A DNA stretch of 64,000 nucleotides from Bifidobacterium sp. ESL0728 (GTDB lineage Bacteria > Actinomycetota > Actinomycetes > Actinomycetales > Bifidobacteriaceae). Position numbers and translations under genes: made by a program. The stretch spans positions 2,046,001 to 2,110,000 of the forward strand of contig NZ_CP113925.1 in assembly GCF_029392015.1 (NCBI RefSeq), read 5' to 3'. The stretch's first letter is position 1, and every line of letters begins with the position of its first letter. The notes under the pieces were generated by a model. It had not been told where the DNA came from, did no database searches, and saw only the letters and a list, made by a program, of their open reading frames with translations. Below are positions 19,059 through 27,632 of the stretch, one piece after another.

Positions 19059-19346
19059 TCAGACCACCTTGAGCGCCTTCTTGACCAGTGCCATCAGCAG
19101 TGTCTTTACAGCCCCGGATTTGAGCAGGGCCACCAAAACCGCCGCGAATCCCGTGGCAGCGACCAGAACGACCGCATATTCCGCCGTCGCGGCGCCCTCG
19201 TCAGGTTCGGCCATCGCCGTGCGGAAACGGGCATCCAAAAGGCACAACTGCCCTTTGATCTGCCTGGAACGCTCGGAAACGCGAGAGGCAAAACCCGTGA
19301 CAACACCGTTGTTGGTTTGATTGATAGTCATCAATTCTTTACTCAT
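19059..19346 (-). CDS. DUF4244 / Flp-type major pilin
   Basis: A 95-residue protein with a basic N-terminal leader of about 48 residues. Then come D-E-G-A-A-T-A-E-Y-A-V-V-L-V-A-A-T-G-F-A-A-V-L and a short tail ending K-K-A-L-K-V-V. The E-Y pair within a hydrophobic helix is the mark of Flp pilins. The position between TadC and TadE matches DUF4244 genes (Rv3656c-like) in Actinobacteria. It is the likely pilus subunit. AAAGGAGTAATC precedes the ATG. A 397-bp gap upstream holds one copy of a 51-bp element also found in front of the whole cluster, suggesting its own promoter and higher expression than tadABC. Confidence 0.87.
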   Translation of the reverse strand: MSKELMTINQTNNGVVTGFASRVSERSRQIKGQLCLLDARFRTAMAEPDEGAATAEYAVVLVAATGFAAVLVALLKSGAVKTLLMALVKKALKVV

Positions 19347-19443
19347 GATTACTCCTTTGATTTCTCTGAAATTCGCTATCGCAGCCGGTGTGGCTGTGAT
19401 ACCCCCAGTCTGACAGAAGTCCGCCGTTTACCGTGACGATTTC

Positions 19444-19494
19444 GGGCACTGTGGTCGAATGGTCGGGGTTATGCACATCCCGGGCGTGTCGCGG
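19444..19494 (-). promoter_or_regulatory. Tad upstream element, copy A
   Basis: Aligned without gaps to 23688-23738, 42 of 51 positions agree. The best-kept blocks are ACTGTGGTCG, GGGGTTATNCACAT and GGCGTGTCGCGG. On the plus strand it holds TTATGCACA, a match to the DnaA-box consensus TTATNCACA. It lies 98 bases upstream of the pilin start codon. Confidence 0.7.
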
Positions 19495-19510
19495 TTTTCA
19501 TCCACAAAAA

Positions 19511-19549
19511 ATGTTGACAAAATGTGGAATGCCGATAAGTTGTCAACAT
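19511..19549. repeat. Perfect 10-bp inverted repeat upstream of the pilin gene
   Basis: ATGTTGACAA (19511-19520) and TTGTCAACAT (19540-19549) are separated by 19 bases. Each arm contains TTGACA (or its complement), so it could be a regulator site or a pair of opposed -35 boxes. There is no U-run on either side. Confidence 0.55.
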
Positions 19550-19743
19550 CCTACAGAATGCAGAAAAACGACAAGAACAGATAAAGCCGAACAGGAAAAT
19601 GAATCGGAATATTTATTTGTTATTTCCGAAGATAAATTAATCCAATTGGTCAACCCAGCCATCGCCATGTTTCCGAAAGCCGGAATGCGACCAGCACTTT
19701 CAATACACCGCTAACGTCGGATACAGGCAGAAACGGCATCGGC

Positions 19744-20397
19744 TCAATGGCTGATAAACGATCCTATAGCCGGAATAATGCCGATGAGCATGAACGAGGG
19801 CAGAAAACAGAGACCCGTCGGCAAAAGGAGTTTGATCGAAAGCCGCTGAGCGGATTGCTCGATTGAGGCGCGGGCCCTGGCATCCAGCTGCTCCACCGCA
19901 CTTTCCAACGGGCCAACGGGCGAAACGCCGCGGGTCCAAGTCCTTTTCAAGGCACCGTCGATGACGGTTAACGCTTCAAGTGCGCCAGCGACATCGTCTG
20001 AAGGCGAATCATCATCCTTATCCTGCCGTTTTCGGATATGCCTGCCATTTGACTTAGGTCTTTGCCGAGCTCCCTCTTCGCTGTCTTGGCAGGTCAGGGA
20101 AGCCGCAAACCACGCATCCTCCCAACTGAACCCGAGCATCAACGAATACGAGGCTCGGCAGAGACCAGCCCCCAACGTTCCTCCCACAATCGAGCCGATA
20201 ACCTCGAGCGCATGGGGAATCGAGGAGCCTTCGCGCATGGCCACCGCCATCATCTCCAAAATGACACCGAGGGACGGTTTGGCCGCAAAGCCCACGCTCA
20301 GGCCTTGCAACTGCCGCGAAAGCATCTGCGCAGACGGGTGCCATAGAATCCAAGCGGCAGCCGCCAAGCATCCCGAAACAAATGCATTCATACTCAT
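19744..20397 (-). CDS. tadC: Tad pilus inner-membrane protein TadC
   Basis: A type II secretion F-domain protein that, with TadB, forms the membrane platform for pilus assembly. The 217-residue protein has an N-terminal hydrophobic segment (A-A-A-A-W-I-L-W-H-P) and the F-domain with M-R-E-G-S-S-I-P-H-A-L-E-V-I-G near residue 55. Two hydrophobic C-terminal segments end in M-L-I-G-I-I-P-A-I-G-S-F. It follows tadB by 24 bp and so belongs to the same message. It is short for the family, as is common in Actinobacteria. Confidence 0.85.
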   Translation of the reverse strand: MSMNAFVSGCLAAAAWILWHPSAQMLSRQLQGLSVGFAAKPSLGVILEMMAVAMREGSSIPHALEVIGSIVGGTLGAGLCRASYSLMLGFSWEDAWFAASLTCQDSEEGARQRPKSNGRHIRKRQDKDDDSPSDDVAGALEALTVIDGALKRTWTRGVSPVGPLESAVEQLDARARASIEQSAQRLSIKLLLPTGLCFLPSFMLIGIIPAIGSFISH

Positions 20398-20421
20398 CTA
20401 CCCCTACTGTCGCAATACATT

Positions 20422-21111
20422 TCAAGCCGCATCTTGACCGCTCTTTCGCACCCCGCTTCCAGCCGCACCGACGCCATCCATCAGGGCCTTCATCCACAGC
20501 ATCCCCAACGCATACGTGCCGGCTCCGAGCAGCAGACAGACTCGTCCGGCACCGTTGCCGAAAAGGAACGTGAGCGGCGAGGCACCCATGAGCTGTGCCA
20601 AAACGAGCGTGGCCAAGGGCAACAACGAAAGGAGTTTCACCGTGGATTTCGGCACAGTGAAGGCATTGTCTTTCAATGTCTTCATCATCCGGTTGCGTTT
20701 ATAAGACGCGGCTACGGCGTCCAAGCAATGCGAGGCCTCGCATCCTAGGGTTTTGCTCAGTCTGCAGGCCAGATCCAACTCGATCGCCGCCTGATCTGCC
20801 TGTTCGGCCGTCTCGTTCTCACCCAATTGGGCATAGAGGATGTCATGCAATTGGGCCAAATCAGGCATGGCGGCAGTTGAGCTGAGGAGTTCACCCTGTA
20901 TTTGCTCGGCAAAAGCATCCTCAAGCGATCCGCCTGCCTTGACCGAAGCCCTCAACGCATCGATGCACGAAAGAATACCCGCCTTGTGCTTCCCTGAAGC
21001 CACAGCGGGGGCCAAGGCGAACGCCCCATGTTTGCCGGCCGTGCTTGGCCAGCCAAGGCAGACAATTGCGCCCGAAAGCAAAAGCCCGGCCATCAACGCG
21101 TAGCAATCCAT
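20422..21111 (-). CDS. tadB: Tad pilus inner-membrane protein TadB
   Basis: The partner of TadC in the pilus platform. The 229-residue protein starts M-D-C-Y-A-L-M-A-G with a membrane helix and carries the F-domain signature R-A-S-V-K-A-G-G-S-L-E-D-A-F-A near residue 55. Two C-terminal helices follow (L-L-S-L-L-P-L-A-T-L-V-L-A-Q-L and V-C-L-L-L-G-A-G-T-Y-A-L-G). I chose the ATG ending at 21111 because TGGGGGTGATTTC lies before it and it begins 4 bases after the tadA stop. A longer frame back to 21177 would overlap tadA by 60 bases with no better site. Confidence 0.86.
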   Translation of the reverse strand: MDCYALMAGLLLSGAIVCLGWPSTAGKHGAFALAPAVASGKHKAGILSCIDALRASVKAGGSLEDAFAEQIQGELLSSTAAMPDLAQLHDILYAQLGENETAEQADQAAIELDLACRLSKTLGCEASHCLDAVAASYKRNRMMKTLKDNAFTVPKSTVKLLSLLPLATLVLAQLMGASPLTFLFGNGAGRVCLLLGAGTYALGMLWMKALMDGVGAAGSGVRKSGQDAA

Positions 21112-21115
21112 GAAA

Positions 21116-22105
21116 TCACCCCCAATGCTTGACGAAAGCATCCCAACCCGGACCAGGCACGGGCATTCCCGAACCATTCCAGGTCGCTATCGGCTCGCCG
21201 ACGAAATGCTCACAATCCTTGGAAAGTCTTCCTATCTGGGCGATTCGTCGCTTGCCGTTGCTGCGTTCGAGATGCAAAACCACATCAAAAGCCCCTGCGG
21301 CAAGCATGGTCAGCGCCGGCTGATTGAGACCGGCCAAAAGGCCAAGGGAAACCAACCGGGAGGGCACGCGATCGACGCTGTCGGCGTGCAGAGTGACCAT
21401 GCCTCCGTGATGCCCGGAATTGAAGGCACGCAGGAGGTCGGCTATCTCCTCGCCACGGCACTCTCCCAGAATGATGCGGTCAGGGCGCATACGCAGCGTC
21501 GCCTTCACCAATTCCGGCAAGCCTATCGCGCCCGCACCCTCGACGTTAGCCTCGCGGACAACCAGCGAAACATGATTGCCACGGCCGAGCGTGCCCAATT
21601 CGCGAACCTCCTCGACGCTGACGACACGTTCCGCAGGGTCGGCTTGGGCAAGCAGGGCTTTGAGCAGCGTGGTCTTGCCGGCACCCGTTCCGCCGGTGAT
21701 CAGAATCGTCGCGCGTTTGCTCACCAAACCGCAAAGCAGCGGGAACCAGGATGGCGGAAAGAGGCCTTTCGAACCCAATCCGCTCAATCTCGGAACGCTT
21801 CGGCTCGGGAATCGTATGGAAATGCTCGCTCCCATCGGCACAATCGGTGCAATAACCGCATGAATGCGGATGCCCTCGACGCTTGAGGCATCGGCGATCG
21901 GGCAGGCGTCGTCGAGTCTCTTGCCAAGTTGTGCACACAGCTGGGTGGCGTATTCGCGCACAATCTGCGGGGAGCGGAACGGCACTGCGGGATGGTATTC
22001 GTTCATCCCGCCACCCCGATCGACCCATACACGACCCTCGCAAGTCACAGCTATATCGGTCACCGCCCGTTCATGGGCAAGCTCTTCAAGGGGTCCGAAC
22101 ATCAA
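21116..22105 (-). CDS. tadA: Tad pilus assembly ATPase TadA
   Basis: The cytoplasmic secretion ATPase that drives pilus polymerisation. The 329-residue protein has Walker A I-T-G-G-T-G-A-G-K-T-T near residue 138 and the Asp box region V-V-S-V-E-E-V-R-E-L. Walker B-like R-I-I-L-G-E-C-R-G-E-E and the His box H-H-G-G-M-V-T-L-H-A follow. Actinobacterial TadA proteins are shorter than the 400-plus residues of the proteobacterial form because the N-terminal extension is reduced, as here. The start overlaps the preceding gene by 4 bases (ATGA), indicating translational coupling. Confidence 0.93.
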   Translation of the reverse strand: MMFGPLEELAHERAVTDIAVTCEGRVWVDRGGGMNEYHPAVPFRSPQIVREYATQLCAQLGKRLDDACPIADASSVEGIRIHAVIAPIVPMGASISIRFPSRSVPRLSGLGSKGLFPPSWFPLLCGLVSKRATILITGGTGAGKTTLLKALLAQADPAERVVSVEEVRELGTLGRGNHVSLVVREANVEGAGAIGLPELVKATLRMRPDRIILGECRGEEIADLLRAFNSGHHGGMVTLHADSVDRVPSRLVSLGLLAGLNQPALTMLAAGAFDVVLHLERSNGKRRIAQIGRLSKDCEHFVGEPIATWNGSGMPVPGPGWDAFVKHWG

Positions 22106-23664
22106 TGTCGACCATCTCCTTCAACCGCATCACTGACGGCCTGGGCCAACTCTCCCATCACCGTCCTGTCGGCTTTCGCGATCTTAAGCCCCAACCCTTC
22201 CAACGCATCGCTGGTTCTCGCGCTGTTCGGGCACACGGGCCCGAGGACCTGATGCCCCAAATACTCGCTGGCCTCATTGACGCTCACCACACCGCGTCGC
22301 CGTGAGGCGCCTCTTGGCTCGATACCCACAATCGCCGCCAGTTGCGAGGTTTTACGGCTTTCAAGGCTTTGAACCTCGCACTCTTGCAAAGCCAAACCAC
22401 CACCGAGCGATTGCGGCAACGGCCGCTTCGACGATTCAAGGGAATCTGCAAAATCATGGGGAGGGCCATCGTCTCTTCCGCCAGTCGAGCCGATACGACC
22501 CGAAGCGACCTTATTGAGCAAAGCCTTGGCACGGGCCAAGCCAAGCACGGAAAGTTCGGCCACCACGACGACCGGCGCGCGCCCCAGGGCAGGAACCATA
22601 TCAACGATCTGCCCTCGCGAACCGTCGACCAGCACCACGTCCGCGCTGCGTTCCAAGGCCGTCAACACGGCCTCGACCTCCCACCATTCAGGGGTCTCAC
22701 TGTTCCATGAATCGAAGGCAAGAACGGGCATACCTTCCCAATGCGGAAGACGCTTGCACAATACTTCTCCGTCGATTTTGCCCAATGGCGCATTCAGTGT
22801 GCCGAACCGCAGGCCTTTGTCGTTTTCCAAGCCAAGCAGGGTATCGAGCCCGCCGGAAGTAAAATCCCCATCCACCAATGCTGTGCGTGTTCCCTGAACC
22901 TTGAGCTGCAAGGCGGTCAGCGAGCAGAGCGCGCTCAATCCCACTCCCCCACTGGCCGAGAGGAAAACCGCCGTATGACCGGTGAACACATGAGTGGTGC
23001 TGTCTTCTGTGCTCGACGGATCCTTTGGCGAGGCAAGGTCCGCCTTTTCTTCGTGTACTTCTCGCGTCTCATAAACACCACGCGCTTTCTGCACCTGAGG
23101 CATCGGAGGTTGTGTACGTGTCAATACCGTTGGGGCCGACGTTTGATGTCGGCGAAGCGCGAGTTCCCGGTTCATGGCAGGACTGGGCATTGGGGCAGTC
23201 GAAAGCGGAGTTGAAAGAGGGGCCGACGGTGTCGACGAAAGCGAGGGTACAAGCGAAGTCGACGAGCTCAGCTTCCGGGGAGTATATGGTTGCGCCGGCA
23301 CCCGCGGATTTGCTTCCGTCGCACGCACCGAGTCCGACCCCGGCAGTTTCGAAACAGACGCATTCAACAGCCGAGCGGGCGCGCTGAGCCACAAATCGGG
23401 CGCATTCAGCATTTGAGGAGAACGCGGCAATTCAAGCACGGGCGTAGGTCTCTGCGGCCGACACGGCAACGATTTCGCAGATCTCGGCAACCTCGTCGGC
23501 GGCGGCATCGCAGAAAGCGGTTTTTGCTGCTGTAACCTTTTGATCGGTCTGCCTTTCACCTCGGCTGGCAGCAGTATTCTTTTGTGCCGAGGAAACGAGG
23601 TACCTACCCGGCGTGGCCTTGAAATCGATAATGCATTTTCCATATACCCATTCAATCCATTCAT
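22102..23664 (-). CDS. CpaE/Ssd-like P-loop protein heading the Tad cluster
   Basis: The C-terminal 290 residues resemble the MinD/CpaE-like fold: V-F-L-S-A-S-G-G-V-G-L-S-A-L, A-L-V-D-G-D-F-T-S-G-G-L-D-T-L-L-G and V-V-L-V-D-G-S-R-G. This is the family of the septum-site-determining/secretion protein at the head of actinobacterial Tad loci (Rv3660c-like). The Walker A is degenerate, with Leu where the catalytic Lys of G-K-S/T should be, so ATP hydrolysis is doubtful. The first 220 residues are Pro/Ser/Arg-rich and probably disordered. Start choice is open: TTG 23679, ATG 23664 or ATG 23643; none has a strong Shine-Dalgarno. CpaE homologues localise pilus machinery; that role here is inference. 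Confidence 0.8.
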   Translation of the reverse strand: MNGLNGYMENALSISRPRRVGTSFPRHKRILLPAEVKGRPIKRLQQQKPLSAMPPPTRLPRSAKSLPCRPQRPTPVLELPRSPQMLNAPDLWLSAPARLLNASVSKLPGSDSVRATEANPRVPAQPYTPRKLSSSTSLVPSLSSTPSAPLSTPLSTAPMPSPAMNRELALRRHQTSAPTVLTRTQPPMPQVQKARGVYETREVHEEKADLASPKDPSSTEDSTTHVFTGHTAVFLSASGGVGLSALCSLTALQLKVQGTRTALVDGDFTSGGLDTLLGLENDKGLRFGTLNAPLGKIDGEVLCKRLPHWEGMPVLAFDSWNSETPEWWEVEAVLTALERSADVVLVDGSRGQIVDMVPALGRAPVVVVAELSVLGLARAKALLNKVASGRIGSTGGRDDGPPHDFADSLESSKRPLPQSLGGGLALQECEVQSLESRKTSQLAAIVGIEPRGASRRRGVVSVNEASEYLGHQVLGPVCPNSARTSDALEGLGLKIAKADRTVMGELAQAVSDAVEGDGRH

Positions 23665-23687
23665 AGGCCGGGAACGCAAGCTGAAAC

Positions 23688-23738
23688 GGGTACTGTGGTC
23701 GGATGATAGGGGTTATCCACATTTGAGGCGTGTCGCGG
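23688..23738 (-). promoter_or_regulatory. Tad upstream element, copy B
   Basis: This 51-bp stretch matches 19444-19494 at 42 positions without gaps and contains a consensus DnaA-box, TTATCCACA, on the plus strand. It lies 24-95 bases upstream of the possible starts of the CpaE-like gene. Probably a promoter or a shared regulator site. Confidence 0.7.
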
Positions 23739-23921
23739 GGTGGGTGGCTGAACCGTACACATTCATGCACAAATACCTTAGACTTTTATCGCTGAATAAG
23801 TAAAAAGTAATAGGCACTATCTTTAATAGATAAAAAGTCATTCATAAATACGTATGTTTATCACAAAAAAAACTTCTGTTTTGTCGGCATTCTGGACTTA
23901 AAAAGAAACTATTTACAACAA

Positions 23922-23966
23922 AACCGGCCCGCAACCAAATGAATAACCATAGGTTGCGGGCCGGTT
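23922..23966 (-). terminator. Hairpin terminator of pnp
   Basis: AACCGGCCCGCAACC (23922-23936) pairs perfectly with GGTTGCGGGCCGGTT (23952-23966). On the minus strand it is followed by TTGTTG and A/T-rich sequence, about 50 bases after the pnp stop. The next 150 bp towards the Tad cluster are strongly A/T-rich with no gene. Confidence 0.85.
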
Positions 23967-24018
23967 CATCGTAGTCGGCGTCTGTGCAATATTCGCTCAG
24001 GCGCGGACAACAATCAGA

Positions 24019-26766
24019 TCAGTCATCGAAGGGATCGAAGTCGCGGCGGACACGGCGACGCGGGCGCTCGCTGCGCTCTTCGCGGTTCTCACGATATTCA
24101 TCATAGTGATCGTCGGTCGCGTAGCGCGGATTGCGGTCGCCATGACGGCCACCACGATAGCCGCCACCACGGCGTCCTTCGTGACGGTCGGAACGACGGT
24201 AATCGTCACGGTCCTCACGGCGACGACGCGGACGATCCTCAAAATCAGCATCGTCATCACGATCGTCACGATCCTCGCGGTCATGGCCACGGCGGTCATC
24301 ACGGTCGGAGTGACGGCGGCCGTCACGATCGTCGCGATCTTCACGACGGCGACGCGGACGATCCTCGAACTCGGTATCGTCGCGATCCTCGCGATCTTCA
24401 CGGCCACGGCTGGAACGACGGTCATCACGATCATCACGCTCGGAACGACGACGGTCATCGCGGTCCTCACGGTCGCGTCCGTGGCCACGATAGCCACGCC
24501 CACCGCGATCGTCATGGTCGCGACGTCCGCCACGGCCACCGCCGCGCGGGCCGGATTCCTGATCCTCGAAGCCGGGGATGGCCAGCGAGATCTTGCCGCG
24601 GTCGTCCACGCCCTGAACGGTCACCTCAACGGTGTCGCCCTCCTTCAGCACGTCTTCGACGGCGTCGATGCGCTCGCCGTTGGTCAGGTTGCGGATCTGA
24701 GAGATGTGCAGCAAGCCGTCGGTGCCGGGAGTCAGGTTGACGAACGCGCCGAAGCTCGTGGTCTTGACGACCTTGCCGTTGAAGTTCTCGCCGACGGCGG
24801 GAACGTGCGGGTGCGCGATGGCGTCGATGGTGGCCTTTGCCTTTTCAGCACCGTCGCCGCCTTCGGAAGCGATGTAGATGGTGCCGTCGTCCTCAACGCT
24901 GACGTCAGCGCCGGTATCCTCCTGAATCTGGTTGATCATCTTGCCCTTGGGCCCGATGATCTCGCCGATCTTGTCGACAGGAACGGTGGTGGTGATGATG
25001 CGCGGGGCATACGGGCTCATCTCGGCCGGGGCGTCGATGCACTCGTTGATGACTTCAAGGATGGTCGTGCGGGCTTCCTTCGCCTGCTGCAGGGCTGCGG
25101 CCAGAACGTCGGCGGGAATGCCGTCGAGCTTGGTGTCGAGCTGGAGCGCGGTGATGAATTCGGAAGTGCCGGCGACCTTGAAGTCCATGTCGCCGAACGC
25201 GTCTTCAGCGCCCAGAATATCGGTAAGGGTCTTGTAGATGTGCTTGCCGTCGACGTCTCCGGAAATCAGGCCCATCGCGATGCCCGCGACAGGAGCCTTC
25301 AGCGGAACGCCCGCGTCGAGCAGCGAAAGCGTGGAGGCGCAAACAGAGCCCATGGAGGTCGAGCCGTTGGAACCGATGGCCTCGGAGACCTGACGGATGG
25401 CGTACGGGAAGTCTTCCTTGCTGGGCAGCACCGGCACGAGCGCCTTTTCGGCGAGCGCACCGTGGCCGACCTCGCGGCGCTTCGGGCTTCCGACACGGCC
25501 GGTCTCACCGGTGGAATACGGCGGCATCTCGTAGTTGTGCATGTAGCGCTTGGTCTGCGGCCCGGAGATGGAATCGAGCGTCTGCTCCATCTTGAGCATG
25601 TTCAGGGTGGTGACGCCCAGAATCTGGGTCTCGCCGCGCTGGAAGAGTGCGGAGCCGTGTACGCGCGGCACGATGCCGACCTCGGCGGAAAGCGTGCGGA
25701 TATCGCGCAAGCCGCGGCCGTCGATGCGGAAGTCTTCGGTCAGGACGCGACGGCGCACAATCTGGCGCTGCAGCTCCTTGAAGGCGTTGCCAAGTTCCTT
25801 TTCCTTCTCGGCGTCATCCATGTCGGTGAATTCGTCGGCGAGCTTGGCGCGGACGTCTTCCTTGATCTCGTGGATGCGCTCCTGGCGCGGCAGCTTGGCG
25901 GCGATGGACAGGGCGTCGTTCAAGTCGTTGTGGGCGATCTCGTCGATGCGCTTGTAAAGCTCGTCCGTATACTCCGGGAAGAGCTGGAATTCCTTGTCGT
26001 TGGCCTTGCCGGCCTTCTCCTTGAGCTCGTTCTGAGCCTCGCAAATGACCTTGATGAACGGCTTGGCGGCTTCGAGGCCACCGGCGACAACTTCCTCGTC
26101 CGGCTTCTGCTGACCCTCATCGTAAATGAGGTTCCAAGCGTTCTTGCCAGCTCCGGCCTCGATCATGGCGATGGCGACATCACCGTTTTCGATGACACGG
26201 CCAGCCACGACGATCTCAAAGACCGCGCGGTCACGCTCGCTCCAACGCGGGAAGGCGACCCACTGGCCGTCGACCAACGCCAGGCGCACGCCGGAGACCG
26301 GGCCTTCGAAAGGCAGACCGGAAATCATGGTGGACGCGGAAGCGGCGTTCAAAGCAATCATGTCGTAGGCATCGTCCGGATTGCAAGCCAGCACGGTCTC
26401 GACGACCTGGACCTCGTTGCGCAGCGTGTGCGGGAAGAGCGGACGCAGCGGACGGTCGATGATGCGGCAGGCGAGAATCGCGTCGTTCGAAGGACGGCCT
26501 TCACGGCGGAAGAACGAGCCCGGGATCTTGCCCGCAGCGTACATCTTCTCTTCCACATCGACGGTGAGCGGGAAGAAATCGTAGTTTTCCTTCGGGCTGC
26601 TTCCGGCGGTGGTGGTCGAAAGGACCATCGAATCGTCATCGAGGTAGGCGGCTACAGCGCCGTCGGCCTGCTGTGCGAGACGACCGGTCTCGAATCGCAA
26701 CGTACGTTTACCAAATGAACCATTGTCAATAACGGCCTCTACGGCCTTAATTTCGGGACCCTCCAA
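24019..26766 (-). CDS. pnp: Polyribonucleotide nucleotidyltransferase (PNPase)
   Basis: A 3'-5' phosphorolytic exoribonuclease that also makes heteropolymer tails. The 915-residue protein has two RNase PH domains (first with F-F-R-R-E-G-R-P-S; second with [12 protein letters not shown] and S-D near residue 530). A KH domain ([11 protein letters not shown]) and an S1 domain ([14 protein letters not shown]) follow. After the S1 domain comes a tail of about 165 residues made almost wholly of Arg, Asp, Glu, Gly and His, which is not part of the common family. The start is a TTG ending at 26766 with a near-perfect AAAGGAGGAACCC before it. rpsO lies upstream, the widespread rpsO-pnp arrangement. 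Confidence 0.96.
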   Translation of the reverse strand: MEGPEIKAVEAVIDNGSFGKRTLRFETGRLAQQADGAVAAYLDDDSMVLSTTTAGSSPKENYDFFPLTVDVEEKMYAAGKIPGSFFRREGRPSNDAILACRIIDRPLRPLFPHTLRNEVQVVETVLACNPDDAYDMIALNAASASTMISGLPFEGPVSGVRLALVDGQWVAFPRWSERDRAVFEIVVAGRVIENGDVAIAMIEAGAGKNAWNLIYDEGQQKPDEEVVAGGLEAAKPFIKVICEAQNELKEKAGKANDKEFQLFPEYTDELYKRIDEIAHNDLNDALSIAAKLPRQERIHEIKEDVRAKLADEFTDMDDAEKEKELGNAFKELQRQIVRRRVLTEDFRIDGRGLRDIRTLSAEVGIVPRVHGSALFQRGETQILGVTTLNMLKMEQTLDSISGPQTKRYMHNYEMPPYSTGETGRVGSPKRREVGHGALAEKALVPVLPSKEDFPYAIRQVSEAIGSNGSTSMGSVCASTLSLLDAGVPLKAPVAGIAMGLISGDVDGKHIYKTLTDILGAEDAFGDMDFKVAGTSEFITALQLDTKLDGIPADVLAAALQQAKEARTTILEVINECIDAPAEMSPYAPRIITTTVPVDKIGEIIGPKGKMINQIQEDTGADVSVEDDGTIYIASEGGDGAEKAKATIDAIAHPHVPAVGENFNGKVVKTTSFGAFVNLTPGTDGLLHISQIRNLTNGERIDAVEDVLKEGDTVEVTVQGVDDRGKISLAIPGFEDQESGPRGGGRGGRRDHDDRGGRGYRGHGRDREDRDDRRRSERDDRDDRRSSRGREDREDRDDTEFEDRPRRRREDRDDRDGRRHSDRDDRRGHDREDRDDRDDDADFEDRPRRRREDRDDYRRSDRHEGRRGGGYRGGRHGDRNPRYATDDHYDEYRENREERSERPRRRVRRDFDPFDD
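24046..24550 (-). repeat. Low-complexity coding repeat: Arg/Asp/Gly-rich PNPase tail
   Basis: The 3' part of pnp is built of short, imperfect GAC/CGT-type repeats giving [13 protein letters not shown] and R-G-G-x-R-G-G motifs. It yields several long open frames on the opposite strand that look like valine/threonine-rich membrane proteins but are artefacts of codon periodicity. Confidence 0.85.
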
Positions 26767-27081
26767 GGGTTCCTCCTTTGTTTAATTTCCTAATTTCCAA
26801 CATACTGCAAAATGCTTTGTCAACGTCCGACCTTTGTTTATTTTGCAAGGCTTACCTGGCCTCACCAACGTTGGTGGACGGCACGTTGACTTTCACTTCT
26901 CAGTCTGAAGCAGCATTGACGGCGATCTCGCCGGAACACATATCCAGATATTTCAATTATCGACCCTCACCTTAGGGTCGTCGGTTTTTCTTCACTCGCG
27001 AACAATATTAGACTTTTACTACCGTCTATGTCCAACCAAACCTCTGAAAAAGCCCGAGCACGAAGCCCGGGCATAAAACAG
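26767..27081 (-). other. rpsO-pnp intergenic region with an internal hairpin
   Basis: A 315-bp A/T-rich gap. It holds CGACCCT-CACCTT-AGGGTCG at 26961-26980, a 7-bp stem followed on the plus strand by TCGGTTTTTC. On the minus strand the hairpin would sit in the pnp 5' untranslated region, where PNPase autoregulates its message in other bacteria. The rpsO terminator is at its right end. Confidence 0.5.
27047..27072 (-). terminator. Terminator of rpsO
   Basis: On the minus strand GCCCGGGC-TTCGT-GCTCGGGC forms an 8-bp stem with one G-U pair, directly followed by TTTTTC. It lies 10 bases past the rpsO stop codon and should limit read-through into pnp. Confidence 0.8.
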
Positions 27082-27351
27082 TTAACGACGAAGACCGAGA
27101 CGCTCGACCAAGGAGCGGTAACGGTTGATGTCGACCTTCTTCAGATAGTTGAGAAGACGACGACGATCGCCGACCATCAGCAGCAGGCCACGACGAGAGT
27201 GGTTGTCGTGCTGGTGGGTCTTCAGGTGCTCGGTCAGATCGGAGATACGCTTGCTCAGCAGCGCAACCTGAACCTCGGGGGAACCCGTGTCGCCTTCGTG
27301 CGTCGCATACTTGGTTACGATCTCGTGCTTTTCTTCAGCCGTAAGTGCCAC
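27082..27351 (-). CDS. rpsO: 30S ribosomal protein S15
   Basis: S15 binds the central domain of 16S rRNA early in 30S assembly. The 89-residue protein has the full family pattern: [33 protein letters not shown] and R-R-R-L-L-N-Y-L. The start is a GTG ending at 27351 with AAGGAGGATGCC before it. An upstream in-frame start would add 29 residues not seen in S15. A -10-like TATACT (27438-27443, minus strand) lies 87 bases upstream, though its -35 is weak. Confidence 0.97.
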   Translation of the reverse strand: MALTAEEKHEIVTKYATHEGDTGSPEVQVALLSKRISDLTEHLKTHQHDNHSRRGLLLMVGDRRRLLNYLKKVDINRYRSLVERLGLRR

Positions 27352-27495
27352 GGCATCCTCCTTATAGTTGCTGCGCGGTGCCATCGGCATTGTGCCGAAG
27401 CGCTCTCTATCCGCGGGCGAATACACGCCAAGTTTCAAGTATAGGAAGAGGTACGGATGAATGAAACCTCATCGTCGCGATATCCAACTTTCAGT

Positions 27496-27535
27496 GAGAA
27501 AAGCACCAAAAACGCCCCCAAAAGATGCTTTTCTC
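27496..27535 (-). terminator. Hairpin with AAAAGCA core between rpsO and the membrane-protein gene
   Basis: GAGAAAAGCA (27496-27505) pairs with TGCTTTTCTC (27526-27535). It is one of two similar hairpins in tandem here and lies upstream of rpsO and downstream of the membrane-protein gene on the minus strand. Confidence 0.6.
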
Positions 27536-27555
27536 CTCAGTAAGTAGCGTTTCAG

Positions 27556-27596
27556 GGAGAAAAGCACCATTTTGGCCTTAATTTAGTGCTTTTCCC
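27556..27596 (-). terminator. Second AAAAGCAC hairpin downstream of the membrane-protein gene
   Basis: GAGAAAAGCAC (27557-27567) pairs with GTGCTTTTCCC (27586-27596) with one mismatch, 37 bases past the stop codon of the gene at 27633-28382. It shares its core with the hairpins at 27496 and 10838. Confidence 0.62.
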
Positions 27597-27632
27597 ACTG
27601 GAATCAGACCTCGCTGGGCTGACGAAAACCTC

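Larger units (their letters stand above)
19347..19743. other. Intergenic region between tadC and the pilin gene
   Basis: This 397-bp gap interrupts an otherwise tight cluster. It contains a 51-bp element (19444-19494) shared with the region before the first Tad gene and a 10-bp perfect inverted repeat (19511-19549). The stretch at 19560-19650 is markedly A/T-rich. No ORF is convincing. It most likely holds the end of the tadABC transcript and the pilin promoter. Confidence 0.6.

Noticed and set aside
23688..23738. TTATCCACA as a replication origin
   Set aside because: One box per site, 4 kb apart, with no dnaA, dnaN or cluster of boxes; an origin is not supported.
24106..26718. 870-codon open frame on the plus strand
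   Set aside because: Exactly antisense to pnp; its composition reflects the high-GC codon pattern and the repeat-rich pnp tail. No family features.
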